From NCBI GenBank assembly GCA_965657575.1, contig CBFHOK010000002.1:62001-126000 (forward strand): a stretch of DNA of 64,000 nt. The letters are read 5' to 3'. Within the stretch, counting starts at the first letter, position 1; every line of letters begins with the position of its first letter. Under the pieces are notes generated by a model, which was not told the DNA's origin, searched no databases, and saw only the letters and a program-made list of their open reading frames with translations. The position numbers were made by a program, and so were the translations under genes. Below are positions 1 through 8,074 of the stretch, piece after piece. Origin of the DNA: CAJXVY01 sp965657575 (lineage in GTDB: Bacteria > Actinomycetota > Actinomycetes > Actinomycetales > Microbacteriaceae).

Positions 1-549
1 GGTGATGTTGAGCAATTCATCGGCTTCAGCCTCTATGACACCGCCGACATCCTCAGAAAGAAATTTAACCTTCAGGATTACACCGATCAGCAGATTGTTG
101 ATGAATTGACTAACGGTGTTGTCGAACAAATCGAGGATGAGTTGCCATTCAGACCTGGAGCACTTGAGCTACTGAAAGAACTCAGGGAAAAGGGAATCCC
201 AACAGCTTTAGTGACAATGAGCATGTCGGATATGGCAAAAAGTGTTGTCAGCAGGATTCCATTCAAAGCTTTTGATGTTGTTTTAGGAGGAGATCAGGTT
301 CAGTTTGGTAAGCCCCACCCTGAACCATACATTCGGGCTGCAGAAAAACTTGGGCTTAGGCCATCTGAGTGCATCGCCCTTGAGGACAGCAAGACTGGGC
401 TGACAAGCGCGGAGACTGCCGGGACCGTGGCAATCGGAATTCCACACATTGCCAAAATCCCCGAGCAAACGGGAAGAATTCTGATTGACTCGCTTGAGGG
501 AATGACAGTTACCAAACTGCAGAGAATTTATGAGGAACACCGTGGATAG
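1..549 (+). CDS. HAD-superfamily phosphatase, 5'-truncated
   Basis: The frame is open from the first base of the window, so the N-terminus with the nucleophilic aspartate motif lies outside. The 182 visible residues carry the later HAD motifs: a lysine in GKPHPE (around base 307) and the acidic motif LEDSKTG (around base 379), in the arrangement of the beta-phosphoglucomutase/phosphoglycolate phosphatase subgroup. A small phosphorylated metabolite is the likely substrate, but it cannot be named. It overlaps the start of trmI by a few bases, so the two are probably co-transcribed. A TTG at 106 is an internal codon, not a start. Confidence 0.85.
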   Translation, partial: GDVEQFIGFSLYDTADILRKKFNLQDYTDQQIVDELTNGVVEQIEDELPFRPGALELLKELREKGIPTALVTMSMSDMAKSVVSRIPFKAFDVVLGGDQVQFGKPHPEPYIRAAEKLGLRPSECIALEDSKTGLTSAETAGTVAIGIPHIAKIPEQTGRILIDSLEGMTVTKLQRIYEEHRG

Positions 550-1537
550 ACCAGAAATATTCTTAGTTGGCGATCGCGTTCAGCTGACTGGACCAAAGGG
601 AAGAATGAACACCTTCACTTTGACTGAAGATGGAAAGTGGGGATCTCACCGAGGTGAGATAAAACACTCTCAGCTGATCGGACAGCCCGAAGGTTCTGTA
701 ATTGAAAACTCAGCAGGAATCGAATATTTGGCTCTCAAGCCACTACTGAGCGATTTCGTGTTGTCAATGCCCAGGGGGGCCAACATCATCTATCCAAAAG
801 ATGCTGGGCAGATAATCACTCAAGGAGACATTTTCCCAGGAGCCCGAGTTGTTGAGGCGGGAGTGGGTTCTGGAGGCCTTTCCAGCTACCTGCTCAGAGC
901 AATCGGCGAAAGTGGCACACTTCATAGTTTTGAAAAAAGAGAAGAATTTTCTGAGATCGCGCAGTCGAACGTAATCACCGAGCTGGGGTTCACGCCAAAA
1001 AACTGGACTGTGACCGTTGGGGCTTTAGAGGAGAAACTATTGAAAACTGTTGAGCCTGGCTCGACAGATAGAGTGGTTTTAGACATGCTCTCTCCGTGGA
1101 ACTGCATAGACGAAGTCTCCCAAGCTCTAAGACCCGGGGGAGTGTTGATCGTTTACGTTGCAACCGTTACCCAGCTTTCCAGAGTCACCCAAGCAATAGA
1201 GCAATCTGCCAATTACACCAAGCCGCTCGCACAAGAAACCATGGTCAGAGGTTGGCATGTTGAGGGCTTGGCTGTTAGACCAGAGCACCGAATGATTTCA
1301 CACACGGGATTCTTGCTCTTCGCAAGAAGACTTGCGCCAAATACAGTTTTGCCGGAATTTAAGGCCAAACGGGCCAGTAAAACCCAGTACTCCGATGAAG
1401 ATGTAGAGATTTGGACTCCGGAAGCTTTGGGGGAGAGTGGTGCGAGTGCGAAGAAAGTAAGGAAGAATGTTCGTAAGGCAGAAGCCGCGAAACAAGCCAA
1501 GCTAACCAGAGGTGGAAAAGATATTGAGAACAATTAG
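542..1537 (+). CDS. trmI: tRNA (adenine-58-N1)-methyltransferase TrmI
   Basis: This SAM-dependent enzyme methylates N1 of A58 in the tRNA T-loop. The N-terminal region resembles the actinobacterial TrmI lead-in (GDRVQLTGPKGR), followed by the conserved MPRGANIIYPKDAGQI segment, the SAM-binding loop EAGVGSGGLS and the catalytic-region motif VVLDMLSPW. The C-terminal tail is Lys/Arg-rich. I prefer the GTG at 542, which has AGGA five bases upstream; an in-frame ATG at 530 lacks a good ribosome site. In many actinobacteria trmI is followed by the Pup-proteasome genes. Here an FKBP lipoprotein follows at once, overlapping by 26 bases. Confidence 0.93.
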   Translation: MDRPEIFLVGDRVQLTGPKGRMNTFTLTEDGKWGSHRGEIKHSQLIGQPEGSVIENSAGIEYLALKPLLSDFVLSMPRGANIIYPKDAGQIITQGDIFPGARVVEAGVGSGGLSSYLLRAIGESGTLHSFEKREEFSEIAQSNVITELGFTPKNWTVTVGALEEKLLKTVEPGSTDRVVLDMLSPWNCIDEVSQALRPGGVLIVYVATVTQLSRVTQAIEQSANYTKPLAQETMVRGWHVEGLAVRPEHRMISHTGFLLFARRLAPNTVLPEFKAKRASKTQYSDEDVEIWTPEALGESGASAKKVRKNVRKAEAAKQAKLTRGGKDIENN

Positions 1538-2477
1538 TGCACTGGCGATTACCGCCGCTACAACCCTTGTGTTGGCAGGTTGTGCAGCAACAGAGGAAGC
1601 GGAAACCGCTTCTGGAAATCTATGCGAACCAGCTGCAAGCGGTGATGCCAGTGAAGTGGTCGAGATTATTGGTGAGCGAGACGGTGAAATTGAGCTTAGT
1701 TTTCCAACTCCTCTGAATACCGAGACAAGCCAAACAACCATTGTTGAAGTCGGTGAAGGAAGAGATTTCACAGGTGAGGCGTTCAGCAGTTTTCAGTACT
1801 CGATATACAACGGAGCAACCGGCGAGCTGATTGGTTCCACCGGTTTTGATGGGGATCAGCTGGCTAAAGTTTTCTCGACAGCTGCAGCGGTTCCAAATTT
1901 TTGTAATGTCTTAGCTGGGGTTCCTGAAGGCAGCAGCCTGGTTACGGTATTTGCGCCCGAAGATTTCCATGACGGATTTGGAAACCCAGACTTCGGCATT
2001 TCACCTGACGATTCGGTGGTTATGTATATAGAACTGGAAGCAATTTCTTACCCCAGAGCGACTGGAGAATCTAGATCACAGCAGGCTGGTTTCCCAACAG
2101 TTGTCTTGACACCTGATGGGCAACCGGGGATTCAGCCACTTGAGAGTGATGCTCCTGATGAGTTCAAAAGAAATGTTTTGATTGAGGGAAATGGCGAGGC
2201 AATTGCCATTGGTGATGCAGTCACCGTTCACTACTCAGGCTGGACCTGGGACGGAAACCAATTTGATTCAAGTTGGGAAAGAGACAGACCAGCTGAGTTC
2301 ACCATCAGTCAACAGGGGCTGATAGAAGGCTTCGTGAGAGCGCTTGAGGGCGTGACGGTGGGATCTCAGGTGATTGCAGTAATTCCCCCTGAGCTTGGCT
2401 ATGGAGAGGCTGGAACAGGAAGCATTCCTGGTGGCTCAACCCTGGTGTTTGTAATCGACGTCTTATCAATCGACTAA
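1512..2477 (+). CDS. FKBP-type peptidyl-prolyl isomerase lipoprotein
   Basis: A signal peptide ends in the lipobox LAGC (about residues 21-24), which predicts an Lgt/LspA-processed lipoprotein on the outer face of the membrane. A canonical FKBP domain occupies roughly residues 215-320 (VTVHYSGW, FDSSWERD, LIEGFVRAL, PPELGYG). The region around 50-190 may be a second, degenerate FKBP copy, which I infer only from size and layout. It probably assists folding of exported proteins. The start is taken as GTG 1512; an in-frame TTG at 1524 is possible. The TAA stop overlaps the ATG of pafB. Confidence 0.88.
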   Translation: MEKILRTISALAITAATTLVLAGCAATEEAETASGNLCEPAASGDASEVVEIIGERDGEIELSFPTPLNTETSQTTIVEVGEGRDFTGEAFSSFQYSIYNGATGELIGSTGFDGDQLAKVFSTAAAVPNFCNVLAGVPEGSSLVTVFAPEDFHDGFGNPDFGISPDDSVVMYIELEAISYPRATGESRSQQAGFPTVVLTPDGQPGIQPLESDAPDEFKRNVLIEGNGEAIAIGDAVTVHYSGWTWDGNQFDSSWERDRPAEFTISQQGLIEGFVRALEGVTVGSQVIAVIPPELGYGEAGTGSIPGGSTLVFVIDVLSID

Positions 2478-3409
2478 TGGAAAAGGCATCGCAGACAGAA
2501 AGGTTATTAAACCTCGTCTGCGTTTTGCTGACCAGCGAAATTGGCATGACCAAAAATGAGATTTACCAGTCTGTTCGCGGTTACCAGCAGAAGGCCGAGG
2601 GCAATCCGGATTCACTTCTCAAGCTGTTTGAGCGCGATAAGGCCCTGATCCGTGAATACGGAGTGCAACTGGTGAGCGACGGCGATGAGAGCAATCACAA
2701 TGCCCGCTACAAAATTGCCGACGGTGAGTTCAGTTGGCCTGCCGCTTTAGAACTGACCGGCAGGCAATTGGAACTGTTGGAATTAGCTTCTATGGCTTGG
2801 TCCAAGACCTCAATCAAGAACTGGGCGGATTTTGGTCTAATCAAGCTCCGAGCGCTCGGACACAACGTTGACCACTCAATCATCGGAATAGCCCCAAGGA
2901 TTACTCTGGCCGATAGCAACTTCGAAGTTTTGTCCGAGGCAATAGCTTCGCAACAGGCGGTTAGCTTTGATTATAAAAAGCTTGGAGCTTTGGAGGCTGA
3001 AACCAAAACTGTTCTGCCCGCTCGCATCAGGGGAATTGAGGGGGAGTGGGTGTTATTAGCCAAAGACGCCTCGAGTCTGCAGGTAAAGAACTATTTGCTA
3101 AGAAGGATTGTTTCAGATGCGGAAATAGTGGGTTCCGATCTGGAGGCTTCAATAGATGAGATAAACAGCGCTGAGACTGATCTTGATGAATATATTTCTA
3201 GAAACCAAGCGAAGCTCTGGATAAGACCAGATTCTGAGGCTGAGTTCAAATATGGCAAGAGTGGCGAAATCACAATCAATTACATGGATGAAGAACTTCT
3301 AAGCGAGGACATTCTTGATCTGGCGGGCGATGTTTCGGTGCTTGAGCCGAAATCCCTGGTGAAGAGAATTGACGATGCAATTGAAAAGGTGGTGAACGCA
3401 CATGCCTAG
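2477..3409 (+). CDS. pafB: WYL-domain transcriptional regulator PafB
   Basis: An N-terminal winged helix-turn-helix (RLLNLVCVLLTSEIGMTKNE) is followed by a WYL domain (about residues 135-215), matching PafB. PafB and PafC together form the regulator that activates the LexA/RecA-independent DNA-damage response in mycobacteria. The adjacent, separate pafC and the downstream tatA-tatC-helY order fix the identity. The name comes from linkage to the Pup ligase gene pafA, which is absent here. The start ATG shares one base with the upstream stop codon (TAATG), suggesting translational coupling. Confidence 0.92.
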   Translation: MEKASQTERLLNLVCVLLTSEIGMTKNEIYQSVRGYQQKAEGNPDSLLKLFERDKALIREYGVQLVSDGDESNHNARYKIADGEFSWPAALELTGRQLELLELASMAWSKTSIKNWADFGLIKLRALGHNVDHSIIGIAPRITLADSNFEVLSEAIASQQAVSFDYKKLGALEAETKTVLPARIRGIEGEWVLLAKDASSLQVKNYLLRRIVSDAEIVGSDLEASIDEINSAETDLDEYISRNQAKLWIRPDSEAEFKYGKSGEITINYMDEELLSEDILDLAGDVSVLEPKSLVKRIDDAIEKVVNAHA

Positions 3410-4349
3410 CGTCTCGCTAACTAATCAGGACCTCTTTGGAATTGCGCTTTCGATCTCCGGATTCCTGCACCTAAACAACAACGAGGTGAGCGTGAGCCAA
3501 GCTTGCGAACACTTCGAAATCAGTGAGCCGAAGCTGAGAAAGCTCATCAGTACACTTTTCACCCTGGAAAATCTCAAAACTACCGATTTTTTCTTTGATT
3601 TTGACCTGCAGGCATTTGACAAGAATGGAATTCTCAGGCTCAACCAAAAAGCCATAATCGGTAAGCCCCCAAGACTTTCAAACCAACAGGTTTCGGCTTT
3701 AGCGATGGGTCTTGAATACCTTTCGAGTTTTGAAGGTTTGGCCGAGGACGAGGACCTTCAAAAACTAATGACGATCTTCGGTGCTAACAAGACTAAGAAA
3801 GCTGCGCCAAGTGGCAATGGCGAGAAGCTATCCGTGCTTAGACAAGCCGTGTCTTCTTCCAAGCAAATCAGCTGCGATTACATCAATACCAAAGGGGACA
3901 GGGCCATTAGAACTCTCGAACCACTCAGAATTGATTTGGTGAACAGTGTTTATTATTTGCGGGCTTACTGCCCAAAGAACCTGCAGGTAAGAAGCTTTCG
4001 ACTTGACCGCATGAACACACCCCAAATTTTGGATGAAGCGGTTTCTGAAAAGGCCAGAAAGTCGCTACTTGCGGATGAGATAAACCAGCCAACCGAGAAT
4101 GAAAAGCTGGTTCAAGTTGAGGTTGACTTGGAAGCAAAGGATTTCTTCAGAAGCTTTTCATCAAACGCAACCCCCAAACTTGTTGATGGGAAACTGATTG
4201 GCAATGTATTCACCGGTAATTATTCAGCTCTTGCAAGACACGTTATTTCCCGAGCCGGGAGAGTCAGGGTCACAGCACCAGACGAGGCCGTCAAAGAGGT
4301 CTATAAGGTGGCAAGCGGATTTAGGGATTCTCCGACTGATGAGGATTAG
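3402..4349 (+). CDS. pafC: WYL-domain transcriptional regulator PafC
   Basis: This is the second half of the PafBC pair. It has an N-terminal helix-turn-helix (about residues 1-65), a linker with LSNQQVSALAMGLEYL, and a C-terminal WYL domain (about 145-215, with IDLVNSVYYLRAYC), then a WCX-like extension. It overlaps pafB by 8 bases. PafB and PafC are expected to act as a heteromer, and the tight coupling fits equal production. Its retention without any proteasome gene nearby agrees with PafBC having a role in DNA-damage control independent of protein degradation. Confidence 0.9.
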   Translation: MPSVSLTNQDLFGIALSISGFLHLNNNEVSVSQACEHFEISEPKLRKLISTLFTLENLKTTDFFFDFDLQAFDKNGILRLNQKAIIGKPPRLSNQQVSALAMGLEYLSSFEGLAEDEDLQKLMTIFGANKTKKAAPSGNGEKLSVLRQAVSSSKQISCDYINTKGDRAIRTLEPLRIDLVNSVYYLRAYCPKNLQVRSFRLDRMNTPQILDEAVSEKARKSLLADEINQPTENEKLVQVEVDLEAKDFFRSFSSNATPKLVDGKLIGNVFTGNYSALARHVISRAGRVRVTAPDEAVKEVYKVASGFRDSPTDED

Positions 4350-4358
4350 GCTTGAACC

Positions 4359-4688
4359 ATGGAGCTAATCTGGATAATCATCTGGTCTGTGATGGCCATG
4401 TTCTCAGTTGCCTACATGGGCTACCTGCTCTATCAGCTTTTTTACAAACTAAAGAAGCTTCTTGAGGTTTCACTTCAGTTGCAAAATGAGTCGGTTCAAG
4501 CCAAGCGGCTAGCCGAGGCAAATCAGCAAGAGTATCAGGAAGCTGAACCCACCGATCCGAATACCCTGTTCGAGCTTTTAGGCCAGAGGCGAAAGCGCAA
4601 AAGGCAAATTGAACGCAAAAAACGTGACAGACAGCGTAGGCTGATATCCAGGATTTCTAAGATTGAGATCGACGAAAGGTTTAGATAG
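4359..4688 (+). CDS. small basic single-pass membrane protein, unknown function
   Basis: I do not recognise a family. The 109 residues comprise one N-terminal hydrophobic helix (about 3-28), an amphipathic stretch with heptad-like leucines (30-60, possible coiled coil), a short acidic linker and a strongly basic region (about 76-95, rich in R and K). The tail probably lies in the cytoplasm and could bind nucleic acid or lipid headgroups; this is inference. It sits in the pafC-tatA-tatC operon, 9 bases after pafC, and ends immediately before the tatA ATG. A Tat-associated or envelope role is possible but unproven. Confidence 0.7.
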   Translation: MELIWIIIWSVMAMFSVAYMGYLLYQLFYKLKKLLEVSLQLQNESVQAKRLAEANQQEYQEAEPTDPNTLFELLGQRRKRKRQIERKKRDRQRRLISRISKIEIDERFR

Positions 4689-4862
4689 ATGGGATTGCGC
4701 GGCTGGGAATGGGTAATCATTCTGGTCATCGTGCTTTTGTTGTGGGGAGCACCGAAACTACCTGCGCTGGCAAAAAGCCTTGGGCAATCGATGAAGATTT
4801 TCAAAAAAGAGATTCGAGACGATTCCAAGGATAAAAAGGCCAGCGACGACAAGTCCGAATAA
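4689..4862 (+). CDS. tatA: Sec-independent translocase subunit TatA
   Basis: This 57-residue protein begins MGLRGWEWVI, has a single hydrophobic helix (about residues 6-22), the hinge GAPKLPALAKSLGQSM, an amphipathic helix with FKKEIRDD and a charged tail, which is the classic TatA layout. TatA oligomers form the conduit for folded proteins carrying twin-arginine signals. The ATG follows the previous stop directly, and the TAA overlaps the tatC ATG by one base. The hinge and short length favour TatA over TatB; no tatB is seen in the window. Confidence 0.9.
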   Translation: MGLRGWEWVIILVIVLLLWGAPKLPALAKSLGQSMKIFKKEIRDDSKDKKASDDKSE

Positions 4863-5644
4863 TGGCTAGGGGAAGAAACCCCGAACGGAAGATGAGCCTT
4901 GCTGACCACCTTCGGGAGCTAAGGAAAAGGCTTTTCTGGATTGCCAGCTTCATCCTTTTGGGAACAGTCGGCGGTTGGTTCCTATTCGACCCCGTGTTCG
5001 AACTTCTACAAAGGCCAATACTTGAGCTCAGCGAACAGCGGGGAGTAAATGCAACTGTAAATTTTGGAACCGTTGTTAGCGCCTTCGACCTTCGGATACA
5101 GGTCTCAATTTTTCTAGGGCTTTTGATCTCCTCACCATTTTGGCTCTATCAACTCTGGGCTTTCATCACTCCAGGCCTCAAAAAAAATGAAAGACGATAT
5201 TCGATTGCGTTTATCGCAAGCGCTGTTCCACTGTTTTTGATTGGGACCTACATCGCCTGGGTCTCGCTTCCCAACTTTGTTGTAGTGCTGTTAGGTTTCA
5301 CCCCTGAAGGATCTTCAAACGTTATCAACGCAAGCGAGTATGTTTTATTTGCAATCCGGGTGCTGTTCATTTTTGGTGCGGCCTTTGTTATGCCCGTCGT
5401 ATTGGTGCTTTTGAACTTTGTTGGACTGCTTGGGGCAAAAAGCATCATTAAAGGTTGGCGGTTTGCGGTGTTTATCATTGCAGTGATAACTGCATTGGCA
5501 ACTCCAACAGCTGAGCCCATATCAATGCTGCTTTTGATGATTCCTTTGATAATTCTTTACTTCCTAGCAGCCGGCATTGCCTATCTGAACGATCGACGAA
5601 AACGCAAGAGAGCAGAAAAACTAAATGAAGGGCTCAGCGATTGA
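4862..5644 (+). CDS. tatC: Sec-independent translocase subunit TatC
   Basis: TatC is the six-helix membrane receptor for twin-arginine signal peptides. The 260 residues start with the conserved MSLADHLRELRKRL segment that helps form the signal-binding site, and show the expected helices including SPFWLYQLWAFITPGL. The C-terminal tail is short and basic (NDRRKRKRAEK). The start ATG overlaps the tatA stop, and its own TGA overlaps the helY TTG, so tatA-tatC-helY appear translationally coupled. Confidence 0.95.
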   Translation: MARGRNPERKMSLADHLRELRKRLFWIASFILLGTVGGWFLFDPVFELLQRPILELSEQRGVNATVNFGTVVSAFDLRIQVSIFLGLLISSPFWLYQLWAFITPGLKKNERRYSIAFIASAVPLFLIGTYIAWVSLPNFVVVLLGFTPEGSSNVINASEYVLFAIRVLFIFGAAFVMPVVLVLLNFVGLLGAKSIIKGWRFAVFIIAVITALATPTAEPISMLLLMIPLIILYFLAAGIAYLNDRRKRKRAEKLNEGLSD

Positions 5645-8058
5645 CAGACCTTACGCCTGCAGAACGCTATAGAGCGGCAAAGAAGAAGTCGCAGCTGACC
5701 GAGCTATCAAGCTTTATGGAGGACCTTCCATTCGGACTGGATGATTTTCAACTGCAAGCCTGCACTGCACTGTCAGAGGGAAAAGGTGTCCTAGTAGCGG
5801 CTCCAACAGGTGCCGGGAAAACAGTGGTCGGTGAATTTGCCATTCATTTAGCCATCTCAAAAAACCAAAAGGTTTTTTACACCACACCAATCAAGGCCCT
5901 GTCAAACCAAAAATATGCCGAGTTAGTGAATCGATATGGTCGCGAGCGAGTTGGTTTGCTTACTGGAGATAACAACCAGAACTCGAATGCACAAATAGTT
6001 GTTATGACCACTGAGGTGCTTAGGAACATGATCTATGCCGGCAGCACCTCTTTGATTGAGCTGGGCTATGTGGTGATGGATGAGGTTCACTATCTTGCAG
6101 ATCGCTTTCGAGGGGCAGTTTGGGAGGAAGTGATTTTGCACCTTCCGAAAGACGTAAAGGTCGCATCACTTTCAGCAACTGTGTCAAATGCTGAGGAATT
6201 CGGAGCCTGGCTTGCTGAGGTCAGGGGTGATACTTCAATTGTTGTCAGCGAACATAGACCGGTCCCGCTTCATCAGCATGTTTTATTTGGGGATGAGCTA
6301 ATTGAACTTTTCGATGCAAAAAGTGGCCAGACAAAGGTAAATCAACACCTTCTGCAAAGGCATCAAAGCAAACTCCGCACCCCCTCGCATAGAACCAGGG
6401 GAGGCAAACAGGGCCGTTATATAAAACGCCAAAATCAAATCGAAAGGCTTTCAAAGCCTGAGGTTGTTGAAATACTTGAAGAACAAAATCTTCTCCCAGC
6501 AATCTTCTTCATCTTCAGTCGAATCGGATGTGAAAAAGCTGTCGAGGCTTGTTCAAGGTCAAACCTGAGGTTGACCACCAAGGAAGAGCAAGAAGAAATC
6601 AGACGGCAGGTTGAGGCTAGGTGTGCATCAATCGCCGATGAGGATTTGGACACTCTAGGCTATTTCGAATGGCTTTCAGCCCTTGAAAAGGGGTATGCCG
6701 CCCACCACGCGGGTATGCTTCCAGCTTTCAAAGAGGTCGTTGAAGAGCTTTTTCAGCAGAAGCTCGTGAGGGTTGTTTTTGCAACCGAAACCCTGGCACT
6801 TGGAATCAATATGCCGGCAAGAACAGTGGTTTTGGAGAAATTGGATAAATTCAACGGTGAGTCGCGGGTTGGCATCACACCGGGCGAGTACACACAGCTG
6901 ACCGGTCGAGCTGGCAGGCGAGGAATTGACATCGAGGGTCACAGCGTAATTTTGTGGAGTTCCCAATTGGATCCAAATAGTGTCGCTGGATTGGCCAGCA
7001 GGAGAACATACCCACTCAACTCAAGCTTCAAACCCACATACAACATGGGGGTGAACCTCATCTCTGCTTTTGGCCTGGATCTTGCGAGTTCGATATTGGA
7101 AAAATCCTTTGCCCAGTATCAGGCCGACAAGAGTGTTGTTGGAATAGCAAGCAACATTGAACAGCGTGAGAAGTCTCTGGCTGGCTACGAGGAGGCCATG
7201 GAGTGCCACATTGGGGATTTCAAGGAGTATTCGACTATCAGACGTGACATAACTGACCTTGAGAAGAAGCTGGCTTTCGCAAAAAAACGCGACATGCGCG
7301 AATCCAAGGGAAGACACCTTGAAGAAAAACGACTTGCTGAACTAAAGAGAAGACTAAGAGCACATCCCGCACACAGGTGCCCGGAAAGAGAAACCCATGC
7401 CCGTTGGGGCGAGCGCTATCAAAAACTAAAGCGTGAGATTGAAAAGGATCTTGAAAAGATTGATTCGAGAACCAATCGTGTAAGCAAAACTTTTGTGCGA
7501 ATTGTCGCCCTACTGAATCAACTCGGATATCTCCAAGGTGAAGACGAATTAGAGGTGACGCCTAAAGGGGAGAGGCTTGCAAAGATTTACGGTGAGCGAG
7601 ATCTGTTGATTGCTGAATGCGTAAATCAAGGGGCTTGGAAAGACCTCGACCCGGCCAACCTCGCAGCTCTGGCAGTTGCCTTGGTTTATGAGGGCAAAAG
7701 AGAAGATAACGAATATCAACCAAAGATACCCAAAGGTCAATTTGAGGTTGCTCTAGAAAAAACAGAGCGCATACAGCGGGAGTTGGCCGAATTGCAAAAC
7801 GACTATCAACTGAAGGCTGAGATTCCTCTAGAGCTTGGGCTTTGCTACCCGATGTTCAGGTGGGCAAAAGGGGCAAACCTAGACACGGTTTTGGATATCA
7901 CTGGGATGCTCCCTGGAGACTTCATCCGCTGGTCAAAACAACTAATTGACCTTCTGGATCAACTTTCTACATCCGCAGATGCCAAGGTTGCCGAAACTGC
8001 ATATCAGGCAACTGATCTGGTAAAGCGCGGCATAGTTGCCTATAGCTTTTACGTGTAG
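5641..8058 (+). CDS. helY: Ski2-like superfamily II RNA helicase HelY
   Basis: The 805 residues contain a full SF2 core: Walker A APTGAGKT (about 57-64), TTPIKALSNQ, the DEVH box (about 147), SATVSNAEEF, and motif VI QLTGRAGRRG (about 419). A basic coiled insertion and a C-terminal DSHCT-type domain follow. This matches actinobacterial HelY, whose cellular role is poorly known but is thought to be RNA processing or turnover. It starts with TTG overlapping the tatC stop. It is the usual last gene of the pafBC-tatAC-helY run and is not a defence helicase. Confidence 0.92.
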   Translation: MTDLTPAERYRAAKKKSQLTELSSFMEDLPFGLDDFQLQACTALSEGKGVLVAAPTGAGKTVVGEFAIHLAISKNQKVFYTTPIKALSNQKYAELVNRYGRERVGLLTGDNNQNSNAQIVVMTTEVLRNMIYAGSTSLIELGYVVMDEVHYLADRFRGAVWEEVILHLPKDVKVASLSATVSNAEEFGAWLAEVRGDTSIVVSEHRPVPLHQHVLFGDELIELFDAKSGQTKVNQHLLQRHQSKLRTPSHRTRGGKQGRYIKRQNQIERLSKPEVVEILEEQNLLPAIFFIFSRIGCEKAVEACSRSNLRLTTKEEQEEIRRQVEARCASIADEDLDTLGYFEWLSALEKGYAAHHAGMLPAFKEVVEELFQQKLVRVVFATETLALGINMPARTVVLEKLDKFNGESRVGITPGEYTQLTGRAGRRGIDIEGHSVILWSSQLDPNSVAGLASRRTYPLNSSFKPTYNMGVNLISAFGLDLASSILEKSFAQYQADKSVVGIASNIEQREKSLAGYEEAMECHIGDFKEYSTIRRDITDLEKKLAFAKKRDMRESKGRHLEEKRLAELKRRLRAHPAHRCPERETHARWGERYQKLKREIEKDLEKIDSRTNRVSKTFVRIVALLNQLGYLQGEDELEVTPKGERLAKIYGERDLLIAECVNQGAWKDLDPANLAALAVALVYEGKREDNEYQPKIPKGQFEVALEKTERIQRELAELQNDYQLKAEIPLELGLCYPMFRWAKGANLDTVLDITGMLPGDFIRWSKQLIDLLDQLSTSADAKVAETAYQATDLVKRGIVAYSFYV

Positions 8059-8062
8059 CGAT

Positions 8063-8068
8063 TAGTCT
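8063..8068 (+). promoter_or_regulatory. putative -10 element (TAGTCT) of lnt
   Basis: TAGTCT is followed by six bases and then the GTG of lnt at 8075. The same TAnnnT, 6-7 nt, start-codon spacing recurs before other first genes in this window, suggesting a leaderless transcript. No convincing -35 is seen. Confidence 0.4.
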
Positions 8069-8074
8069 GGTTTG

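Noticed and set aside
2477..4349. WYL-domain proteins as part of a phage-defence island
   Set aside because: WYL proteins can regulate defence genes, but here they are plainly PafB and PafC with tatA-tatC-helY downstream.
4689..4862. The 57-residue protein as TatB
   Set aside because: Short length, the GAPKLPALAKSLGQ hinge and lack of the longer TatB helix favour TatA.
5641..8058. SF2 helicase as a defence-system component
   Set aside because: Sequence and context match the housekeeping helicase HelY; no nuclease or other defence partner is adjacent.
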